A stretch of 5,464 nucleotides of DNA from CALACW01 sp002431305 (GTDB taxonomy: Bacteria; Bacillota; Clostridia; Oscillospirales; Acutalibacteraceae). Shown here piece by piece: positions 1-5,464 of this stretch (the first letter of the stretch is position 1; every line of letters begins with the position of its first letter). The notes under the pieces are model-generated. The model saw nothing but the letters and a program-made list of their open reading frames with translations, searched no databases and was not told the origin of the DNA. The DNA is taken from positions 1 through 5,464 of the forward strand of contig CALACW010000147.1 of assembly GCA_937890355.1 (NCBI GenBank), written 5' to 3'. A program made the translations under genes and the position numbers.

Positions 1-252
1 CGTAAGTCCGAAATGGCAGTTGTATTTCAAAGACTGTTTATTGTTGTTCAAACATGTCGTAAACGAATCCGAGTCGGATTCCTCACACTTTTCTTTAATG
101 TGTTTTTTTACGATGGCGCAGAACGGCGAGCCCGGAGAGGTGCATGCGCACGTTCCCTTGAATTCCTCGTTGTAAAACGTTATGGAAGCGTTTAATAACA
201 GTCGCAGTTTCGAAAAAAGTTTGGCGAAACATTCAAAATCAAAAGTTACCAT
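1..252 (-). CDS. PocR-domain regulator, probable AraC-family, N-terminal part only
   Basis: This is an open minus-strand reading frame of 84 codons that runs off the left edge. Its N-terminus resembles the PocR ligand-sensing domain: a cysteine-rich core (C35, C37, then SPFC ending at C45, C56, C67) followed by the signature Y77-N-C79-H80-F-G82-L83. In clostridia such domains usually precede an AraC-type DNA-binding domain or a histidine kinase module, so a cytoplasmic regulator of the divergent sugar operon is likely; the output domain lies outside the window and is inferred. The start is the ATG at 252-250. It has no Shine-Dalgarno sequence because the promoter -10 element ends only six bases upstream, and no better start lies in frame nearby. 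The CxC and CH residues could bind metal or a cofactor, but this is not established here. Confidence 0.72.
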   Translation of the reverse strand, partial: MVTFDFECFAKLFSKLRLLLNASITFYNEEFKGTCACTSPGSPFCAIVKKHIKEKCEESDSDSFTTCLNNNKQSLKYNCHFGLT

Positions 253-358
253 ATTTGCATTGTATCACAAAAAATCAGGTATGTCAATATCGAAATTATT
301 TTTTGTTTCAATTTTTTCAAAAGGTTTAAAAAGGCAATAAATTTATCCGTTTCAGCAA
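253..358. promoter_or_regulatory. Divergent intergenic region, possible operator
   Basis: This AT-rich stretch lies between the regulator start and the operon promoter. It holds short direct repeats: TTTCAA at 306-311 and 315-320, TTTCAG at 350-355, and AAAAGG at 319-324 and again at 329-334, exactly ten bases (one helical turn) apart. AraC-type regulators often bind helically phased direct repeats just upstream of the -35, so this is the obvious place for an operator. The motifs are short and the region is A/T-rich, so chance is a real alternative. Confidence 0.25.
259..287 (-). promoter_or_regulatory. SigA-type promoter of the divergent regulator gene
   Basis: Read on the minus strand there is a perfect -35 TTGACA (287-282), a 17-bp spacer, and -10 TACAAT (264-259), preceded by a TGA extended -10 element (TGn). 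The predicted transcription start, seven bases past the -10, falls on the A of the regulator ATG at 252, so the transcript would be essentially leaderless. Confidence 0.75.
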
Positions 359-387
359 TGTACATCGGCGATTTCTTGTGTTATAAT
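359..387 (+). promoter_or_regulatory. SigA-type promoter of the glycan operon
   Basis: There is a perfect -10 TATAAT at 382-387 with an extended TGn element at 379-381, and a 17-bp spacer to a weak -35 TGTACA (359-364, four of six consensus matches). Transcription would begin near 394, giving a leader of about 70 nt before the first gene. A weak -35 with a strong extended -10 is a common arrangement for activator-dependent promoters, which fits control by the divergent regulator; that link is inference. Confidence 0.65.
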
Positions 388-464
388 TATCGTATTAAAA
401 ACTCGGGACGGTATGTTGCGCAAGAATGATGCGATGCTTGGTCGGCATACGTTGAAGATTGAGG

Positions 465-1061
465 ATGGAAGAATATTTCAGGGCCATAGCGGACAGGGGC
501 GTCGCATACGTTGCGGGGCAAGTTCTCGGCATTGTCGTGATATTATGGAGTATTCTGGTTTATACCCGAAAAAACAGCGACAAAATATTGATTTTCAAAC
601 TTGTATCCGACGCATTGAGCATATTTCAGTATCTGCTATGCGGCAATTATACGGGATCGGGGTTGAACGTCGTCATGTGTATGAGAGAGATTGTGTTTTA
701 CAATCGCAAGAGACGTAAATGGGCAAGCGGAAAGGCGTGGCTGTACATATTTATCGTGTTGATTGCGGCGATGCCGTTTCTTACGAGTAAAGCGGAGATT
801 TTTTCCGTTTTATGGTTTGCGAATATATTTCCGGCTCTCGGTAGCGGGTTGGCGGTAATCGGGCTATACGATAAAAACGCGATGAAAACGAGGATTTTTT
901 CGCTCATCGGAGTTGCGTTGTGGCTTGTCTACGTTATAATCGTGGAGAATTATATTTCGATACTTGCGAACATTATATCTTTAATCGCTATAATCGTGGG
1001 GCTTATCGGAGATATCGTAAGGAGAAAAAATGCGGATGCAAACGGCGAAACCGAGCAATAA
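465..1061 (+). CDS. YgjV-like (Imp-YgjV family) inner membrane protein
   Basis: This 198-aa hydrophobic protein has about seven predicted membrane segments (roughly residues 14-34, 45-60, 65-79, 91-106, 112-134, 143-160, 164-183) and a basic C-terminal tail (VRRKN). Length, segment layout and the pattern of an N-terminal GQVLGIVVILW-like helix, a QYLLCGNYTG loop and an N-x-x-x-x-x-R-x-x-x-FY segment resemble the YgjV family of inner membrane proteins (E. coli YgjV is about 183 aa), whose function is not firmly known. The start is uncertain: an in-frame TTG at 459 would add two residues, and an in-frame TGA at 453-455 rules out anything further upstream. I chose ATG 465, with GAAGA six bases upstream, although GAGG abuts the ATG directly. 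It is the first gene of the operon, and its 3' end overlaps the next gene by 32 bp. A role in solute passage or signalling is speculation. Confidence 0.7.
   Translation: MEEYFRAIADRGVAYVAGQVLGIVVILWSILVYTRKNSDKILIFKLVSDALSIFQYLLCGNYTGSGLNVVMCMREIVFYNRKRRKWASGKAWLYIFIVLIAAMPFLTSKAEIFSVLWFANIFPALGSGLAVIGLYDKNAMKTRIFSLIGVALWLVYVIIVENYISILANIISLIAIIVGLIGDIVRRKNADANGETEQ
1019..1024 (+). promoter_or_regulatory. Ribosome binding site inside the upstream gene
   Basis: AAGGAG sits five bases before the ATG at 1030, within the coding sequence of the YgjV-like gene. It favours 1030 over the in-frame ATG at 1036 and implies that the two overlapping genes are co-translated or coupled. Confidence 0.75.
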
Positions 1062-3078
1062 AATATTCAGACATTGCCTGCGTTTGCAAATTACTTGCGA
1101 CGACAGAATCGACGAAATTGCCGACGAATTGACGAAACATTGCAAAAAATACGGATTCACCGACGTCATGCTGATGATAAACGCCGAAGAATTCAACGTC
1201 GGGCATATAGAAATCGAAAATGCCGCTCCGTGGGTCGAAGCTCTGAAAAGTGTAAAACGCAAACTTGAAAAGGACGGAATCGTTGCGAGTGTAAACAACT
1301 GGATGGAAATGGGACATCTCGACAGACAGCGAACTCTTTTCTCATCGCAACATTTCGCCACGATGGTTGATAAGAATGGTAAAAAATGTTCTATGGTCGC
1401 CTGCCCGTTGAGCGTCGAATGGCGAAAGTATTACGTCGGATACGCTTCGTATCTCGTAAGAGAATTATCTCCCGATGCGTTCTGGATTGAGGACGATTTC
1501 AGATATCATAATCACGGCAACCTCGAATGGGGCGGGTGTTTTTGCGACGAGCATATCGCGGCTTTCAATAAAATCGCGAAGAAGAATTATAGCCGCGATG
1601 AATGGGTTGAAAAAATATTTAAAGAGGGCAAGCCGACGGAAGAGCGTAAAATCTGGCTTGATTTTTCCAGAAAAAGCCTTACCGATACGGCAAAAATTAT
1701 ATCTGAATCGCTTCGCGAAATCAAACCCGATATAAAAATCGGACTTATGTCGTCAACTCCCGAAATGCACGCCATGGAAGGGCGTCGCTGGGACGAGTTG
1801 TTGTCCGTTTTTGCGGGCGATACGAATATAAAAATAAACAGAATACATCTTCCCTGTTATAACGAAATGACGGGAAAGGACTACTATTTCGATTTCAATG
1901 CGATAAGTATGGCGGTCAGGGCGTTTTGTACGGACGATACCGTCGTATTGCCTGAGACGGAAAACGGCTCGGCAAACGTTTACAGAAAAAGCCCTGCGAT
2001 GATGAGATTTCAGGTCGAATCCTCGATTCCTCTCGTTTTAAGCGGAATGACGTACAGCATTTACGATTTCGTAGGGAACGGTGTGGTCGAAGACCTCGGT
2101 TATGCAAAGGAAATAAAAAAACTTACGCCGTATCTGCAAGCAGTGACCGACCTCGGATTAAAATTTTCGTCGTTGTCGGGCGCGGTTGTTCCGATAGACG
2201 AAAGGTGTTCGTACAATCTTCCCCTGAGCGGGGGGATTTACGGGCTTTTGTCGAGCGAATTTAAAGTCGGCGGATATATGAGCGCGCAAGGGGTCTCGTA
2301 CCGATACGACACGGAGAAAAAATACGACGGAGAAACCGTTGCCTTGATAGGCGATTCCGTTTATGATTTTACGAACGACGAAATTATTCGCTTATTTTCC
2401 CGCAACAGCGTTATAGTCGACGGATACGCCGCTTCGGTTTTGACGGAAAGAGGGATCGGAAAGATTCTGAACATAGAAAAAATCGAGTTTATAAAAGCGG
2501 AATCCACGCCTCTTTCGTACGAAGAAGCGGAGGAATGCGTAAAAATATACGGAAAAGGAAGATTCAGGGCTTCCTGCAGAGAGAACGCGGGAGATTATTA
2601 TAAAATAGAATACGTTGACGAGAAAGCGTTAAAAAAACTGACCTCGACTTACGACTACGAGACGAATTTTTTCGGCAACGGAATAACCGAAGGGAAAAAT
2701 CTCCTTATAATTCCGTACGATATGCGAAATCGCAGGTACGGGCAGTTTTCGGAATTGCGAAGAAAATTACTGCTTGATTTTATCGAAAAGCATACGAAAA
2801 ATTACGTTACCACGGAGTTTGCCGGCGTTTCGCCCTATTTGTTCGATCGCGGTAAGGATTATGTTTTAATCGTAACGAACGCGAATCTCGACAACTTCAA
2901 GACGTTGAAAATAAAAACGGATATACGTATCCGCGAAATATGCGAAATCACAAAAAAAGGTATTAAAGAAAAACGAAGTTTTAAGGAAAACGGAAACGAA
3001 GTCGAAATAAAAACTTCCGTTAAAGGTATGGAGACCGCAACTTTTATAATAAAATCGCGACAGGAAAAAGAATTATGA
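1030..3078 (+). CDS. GH42-like (clan GH-A) glycoside hydrolase, beta-galactosidase-like
   Basis: A 682-aa protein with no signal peptide, hence probably cytoplasmic. The layout matches GH42 beta-galactosidases: a TIM barrel (about residues 15-370), a flavodoxin-like trimerisation domain (about 380-600, with the typical stretch GDSVYDFTNDEI...VDGYAASVLTERG at 441-475) and a small C-terminal beta domain (about 605-675). Two active-site regions can be aligned by eye. LPETENGSAN (307-316) resembles the GH42 nucleophile segment, making Glu309 the candidate nucleophile. FWIEDDFR (151-158) followed by CFCDEH (170-175) and AAF resembles the GH42 acid/base strand and its CxCxxC metal cluster, but the usual Asn-Glu is replaced by Asp155-Asp156. 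The family call is therefore by architecture, and substrate and even activity are uncertain. It could be a separate, uncharacterised clan GH-A family. It overlaps the upstream gene by 32 bp and the next by 4 bp. Confidence 0.7.
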   Translation: MRMQTAKPSNKIFRHCLRLQITCDDRIDEIADELTKHCKKYGFTDVMLMINAEEFNVGHIEIENAAPWVEALKSVKRKLEKDGIVASVNNWMEMGHLDRQRTLFSSQHFATMVDKNGKKCSMVACPLSVEWRKYYVGYASYLVRELSPDAFWIEDDFRYHNHGNLEWGGCFCDEHIAAFNKIAKKNYSRDEWVEKIFKEGKPTEERKIWLDFSRKSLTDTAKIISESLREIKPDIKIGLMSSTPEMHAMEGRRWDELLSVFAGDTNIKINRIHLPCYNEMTGKDYYFDFNAISMAVRAFCTDDTVVLPETENGSANVYRKSPAMMRFQVESSIPLVLSGMTYSIYDFVGNGVVEDLGYAKEIKKLTPYLQAVTDLGLKFSSLSGAVVPIDERCSYNLPLSGGIYGLLSSEFKVGGYMSAQGVSYRYDTEKKYDGETVALIGDSVYDFTNDEIIRLFSRNSVIVDGYAASVLTERGIGKILNIEKIEFIKAESTPLSYEEAEECVKIYGKGRFRASCRENAGDYYKIEYVDEKALKKLTSTYDYETNFFGNGITEGKNLLIIPYDMRNRRYGQFSELRRKLLLDFIEKHTKNYVTTEFAGVSPYLFDRGKDYVLIVTNANLDNFKTLKIKTDIRIREICEITKKGIKEKRSFKENGNEVEIKTSVKGMETATFIIKSRQEKEL

Positions 3079-4688
3079 GGGTAAACGCAAAAAACGACTA
3101 TAAAAATTTCGGGGCTATGATATGTTGCACGAGCAACGGGGTAATGAAACCCGAAAAGGTAAAAGAATTTATAGACATATTATCGTCGATGGGGTACAAC
3201 CTGCTCGAACTCGGCATAGAGGATATGTATAAAATCGACGACGAGCCTTATTTCGGATATTTACGCGGGGGGTACTCGAAAGAAGAAATCCGCGAAATGG
3301 ACGAATATGCCGAAAGCAAAGGCGTCGAACTCGTTCCGTGTATTCAGACGCTGGCGCATTTTAAAAATCTGGTAAAAATTCCCGAGTATTCGGATATTGT
3401 GGATATAGACGATATTTTGCTCGTGGACGAGCCGAAAACGTATGAACTTATCGATAAGATGCTGAAATTCGCGAGCGAAAATTTTTCGTCCGATAAAATC
3501 AATCTCGGTTTTGACGAAGCTCACCACGTAGGACTCGGGAAATATCTCGATAAACACGGCTATAAGGACAGATACGAACTCCTCATAAAACACTTGAATA
3601 AAGTTTGCGAAATGGCAGACGGTTACGGACTGAAGCCGCATATATGGAGCGATATGTTTTTCCGCCTTGCCAACAAAGGCGAGTATGCGGGCAGAGGGGT
3701 GAGCATACCCGAAAACGTGGCGGCAAAAGTTCCCGAAAATCTTGGGCTTTGTTATTGGGATTATTACAGTGCGGACGAGGGGCTGTACGACGAAATGTTC
3801 CGTGCGCACGAATCGTTCGGAAGAGAAATCTGGTTTGCGGGCGGCGCATGGTGCTGGAGCGGTTTTGCGCCTCTTAACAGAATGTCCCTTTTGCACTCCG
3901 AGGCGGCTATGAAGCAGGTTATAAATCACGGAATAAAAAACGTGCTTATAACGATGTGGGCGGATAACGGACATGACTGCTCGTGGTTTTCCGTGTTGCC
4001 GACCCTTTACGCGGTCAGACAGTATGCTCTCGGAAATTTCGACGAGGATAACATCAAGAGGGGCTTCGGAGAACTTTTCGGCGTTAGTTTTAACGATTTC
4101 ATGACGCTCGATATTCCGAATAAAAACAGTTCCAATCCTAATCTCGAAAAGCTCGACAATTCGTGTAAGTCAATGCTCTACAACGATTGTTTTTTAGGAC
4201 TTCGCGATTATCATTTCGAAAGACTCGACCCCGTCCCGTATTCAGAATATGCCGGAACGCTTGACAAAGTCGGGGAAAAAATGGGAAAATATAAATATCT
4301 TTTCGACAACCTGGCTGCGCTTTGCAGGGTTCTCGATATAAAGGCGGGAATCGGAATAAAAACCAGAAAAGCCTATAAGAGCGGAGATAAAGAACTTCTC
4401 GGGAAGTTGGTCGGAGATTATAAAGAAGCGGCGGCGAGACTTGACGTATTTCGCAATACGTTAAGAAAGGTGTGGATGAGCGAAAACAAACCATACGGTT
4501 GGGACATTCAGGAAATAAGGCTCGGCGGACTGAAAGCGAGGCTTTACGACTGCGCTCAGAGGATAGAAGAATATCTGAGCGGCGAAACGAAAGATATTCC
4601 CGAACTCGAAGAGACCATGCTTCCTTACGGAAACTGGAACTCGGGCTATAACTTATATCGCGGATTTATTTCCGTAAGCGAATTATGA
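3075..4688 (+). CDS. GH20 beta-N-acetylhexosaminidase, GcnA-like
   Basis: A 537-aa protein with no signal peptide, likely cytoplasmic, predicted to release terminal beta-linked GlcNAc or GalNAc from imported oligosaccharides. The catalytic barrel occupies about residues 10-340. The GH20 Asp-Glu pair is seen in NLGFDEAHHVGLGKY (D147, E148): in this family Asp orients the substrate 2-acetamido group and Glu is the acid/base. Aromatic residues typical of the sugar pocket follow: W191, YWDY (227-230), W253, W259, W261, W295 and W304. Residues about 355-537 look helical, like the C-terminal domain of GcnA. The protein begins directly at the barrel and lacks the N-terminal alpha/beta domain common in GH20. 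The ATG is embedded in an ATGA overlap with the preceding stop, with AGGA nine bases upstream at 3062-3065, so translational coupling is expected. Family placement is fairly sure; substrate is inferred. Confidence 0.83.
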   Translation: MRVNAKNDYKNFGAMICCTSNGVMKPEKVKEFIDILSSMGYNLLELGIEDMYKIDDEPYFGYLRGGYSKEEIREMDEYAESKGVELVPCIQTLAHFKNLVKIPEYSDIVDIDDILLVDEPKTYELIDKMLKFASENFSSDKINLGFDEAHHVGLGKYLDKHGYKDRYELLIKHLNKVCEMADGYGLKPHIWSDMFFRLANKGEYAGRGVSIPENVAAKVPENLGLCYWDYYSADEGLYDEMFRAHESFGREIWFAGGAWCWSGFAPLNRMSLLHSEAAMKQVINHGIKNVLITMWADNGHDCSWFSVLPTLYAVRQYALGNFDEDNIKRGFGELFGVSFNDFMTLDIPNKNSSNPNLEKLDNSCKSMLYNDCFLGLRDYHFERLDPVPYSEYAGTLDKVGEKMGKYKYLFDNLAALCRVLDIKAGIGIKTRKAYKSGDKELLGKLVGDYKEAAARLDVFRNTLRKVWMSENKPYGWDIQEIRLGGLKARLYDCAQRIEEYLSGETKDIPELEETMLPYGNWNSGYNLYRGFISVSEL

Positions 4689-4700
4689 CGATTTATCGTC
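4687..4700 (+). other. Small perfect inverted repeat after the GH20 gene
   Basis: GACGAT-TT-ATCGTC is a perfect 6-bp inverted repeat overlapping the last two bases of the GH20 stop codon. As RNA it would form a five-pair stem with a UUUA loop, ending ten bases before the next Shine-Dalgarno. It has no U-tract, so it is not a normal intrinsic terminator. It may be a weak processing or stability element, or chance. Confidence 0.4.
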
Positions 4701-4710
4701 GGAATATGAT

Positions 4711-4716
4711 AGGAGG
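4711..4716 (+). promoter_or_regulatory. Strong Shine-Dalgarno for the ABC permease
   Basis: AGGAGG six bases before the ATG at 4723 is a full consensus site. It fixes that start and suggests strong, independent translation of the transporter gene compared with the coupled glycosidase genes upstream. Confidence 0.85.
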
Positions 4717-4722
4717 ACTTAA

Positions 4723-5464
4723 ATGAATATCGATACAGAAGCTGAACACGGCAAAACGGGCAACAAGAAAGAAGTAAACAAAATACAGTTATCAAGAAAT
4801 ATTTTCATGTTTGCGTTTCTGATTTTCCCCGTATTGAATTTCCTCGTGTTCTATCTCTATGTCAATCTGGATTCCTTCCTTATGGCGTTTCAGAGACCGA
4901 AATACGACGGTACGGCTAACGCCGTAAGATTCAGTCTGGAAAACTTTCAGACGATTATAAACAACTTTAGCTTGGCGGGCGGAAAAGTAATGCTCGAAGC
5001 GTTAAAAAATACGCTGATGTATTATTTTTCGGGAATGCTTATCGGGCTTCCGATATCCGTTCTCATGTGTTACTTTATTTATAAGAAAATCGCATGCTAT
5101 AAAGCATTCAGAATAATAATTTATCTGCCGAATATTTTGTCGGCCACCGCGCTTGCCGTTTTATTCCGTTACGCGGTCGGTACGGGAGGACCGGTTCACG
5201 CGATTATAAAAGCGAGCGGGGGAGAGTTCGTATATCCGTTTACGGACGCGTCGAGCGCGAACGGAATGTTGTTGTTTTACGCGCTTTCATTCGGCTTCGG
5301 CGGAAGTCTTATAATAATCGGTGGAGCGATGAACAGTCTCGATCCCGAAATGCTCGAAGCGGCGGAGATAGATGGTTGCAACTGGATAAAAGAATTGTAT
5401 TACATAATAATTCCGTCGGTATGGCCTACGGTCGCGACGATAGTGGTATTAAGCACCGCTTCTT
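4723..5464 (+). CDS. Sugar ABC transporter permease (MalF/LplB-like, CUT1), 5' part
   Basis: The frame stays open for 247 codons and is cut by the right edge, so the C-terminus is missing. The product is the first part of an integral membrane permease of a binding-protein-dependent sugar importer. A charged cytoplasmic N-terminus (residues 1-25) is followed by membrane segments at about 26-48, 98-120, 130-150, 182-201 and 235 onward. The cytoplasmic EAA loop that docks the ATPase is clear at 212-231: E212-A-A, D217-G218 and the closing I-I-P231. The segment FLMAFQRPK near residue 52 and the SLENFQTII stretch at 71 are typical of the MalF/UgpA/LplB group. A second permease and a solute-binding protein probably lie downstream. 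The substrate is not readable; the two upstream glycosidases suggest a Gal/HexNAc-containing oligosaccharide. Confidence 0.9.
   Translation, partial: MNIDTEAEHGKTGNKKEVNKIQLSRNIFMFAFLIFPVLNFLVFYLYVNLDSFLMAFQRPKYDGTANAVRFSLENFQTIINNFSLAGGKVMLEALKNTLMYYFSGMLIGLPISVLMCYFIYKKIACYKAFRIIIYLPNILSATALAVLFRYAVGTGGPVHAIIKASGGEFVYPFTDASSANGMLLFYALSFGFGGSLIIIGGAMNSLDPEMLEAAEIDGCNWIKELYYIIIPSVWPTVATIVVLSTAS

Noticed and set aside
13..195. A 60-codon plus-strand ORF at the left edge
   Set aside because: It is the shadow of the minus-strand PocR-like regulator, which has a convincing signature and promoter.
411..450. Leader pairing GTATG/CATAC and the palindrome TTGCGCAA, considered as a riboswitch or attenuator
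   Set aside because: The stems are only four to five pairs, there is no terminator-like U-tract, and no known riboswitch core was recognised.
413..718. A 101-codon plus-strand ORF starting with ATG at 413
   Set aside because: It overlaps the YgjV-like gene in another frame, its product is arginine-rich without recognisable features, and the competing frame gives a coherent membrane protein.
981..1361. Two overlapping minus-strand ORFs of 104 and 126 codons
   Set aside because: They are antisense to the start of the GH42-like gene and overlap each other in different frames; the sense frame has a good ribosome binding site and recognisable protein.
2220..2236. CCCC-TGAGC-GGGG inverted repeat with a run of six G
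   Set aside because: It lies inside the GH42-like coding region, has no following T-tract, and is explained by codons for Pro-Leu-Ser-Gly-Gly. The reading frame continues normally, so no frameshift is indicated.
3261..3974. A 237-codon minus-strand ORF
   Set aside because: It lies wholly antisense to the GH20 barrel, including the catalytic region. Its product shows no family motif and no promoter or ribosome binding site was found for it.
1..5464. Search for tRNA or rRNA genes, CRISPR repeats, insertion-sequence ends, attachment sites and cre-type catabolite sites
   Set aside because: None was seen by eye on either strand: no regularly spaced repeats, no transposase-like frame, and no good match to the cre consensus near the promoters.

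Overview
The window looks like a carbohydrate-utilisation locus from a low-to-moderate GC Gram-positive bacterium, most likely an uncultured gut-type member of the Clostridia. This is an inference. It rests on strong AGGAGG-type ribosome binding sites, sigma70/SigA-like promoters, a cysteine-rich PocR-like regulator N-terminus, a CUT1-type sugar permease and frequent ATA and AGA codons. No marker gene is present, so the taxonomic placement is weak.

Layout. At the left edge, on the minus strand, lies the first 84 residues of a regulator whose N-terminus resembles a PocR ligand-sensing domain; the rest runs off the window. A 212-bp divergent region carries one convincing promoter for each direction. 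On the plus strand four tightly packed genes follow in what looks like one operon: (1) a small polytopic membrane protein resembling the YgjV (Imp-YgjV) family; (2) a 682-aa cytoplasmic TIM-barrel protein with GH42 (beta-galactosidase) architecture but a divergent active-site motif; (3) a 537-aa GH20-type beta-N-acetylhexosaminidase resembling the GcnA branch; (4) the start of a MalF/LplB-like sugar ABC permease, cut by the right edge. Genes 1 and 2 overlap by 32 bp, genes 2 and 3 by 4 bp (ATGA), and only 34 bp separate genes 3 and 4. I see no intrinsic terminator between them.

Working model (inference). The divergent regulator senses a sugar or metabolite and controls the operon. The ABC transporter imports an oligosaccharide, and the two glycosidases, neither with a signal peptide, trim it in the cytoplasm. 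A GH42-like enzyme paired with a GH20 enzyme suggests a glycan containing Gal/GlcNAc or GalNAc, such as host mucin, N-glycan or milk-type oligosaccharides, but the substrate cannot be read from the sequence. The points most worth follow-up are the non-canonical acid/base motif of the GH42-like protein, the missing N-terminal domain of the GH20 protein, the YgjV-like gene at the head of a glycan operon, and a regulator promoter placed so that its transcript would be leaderless.
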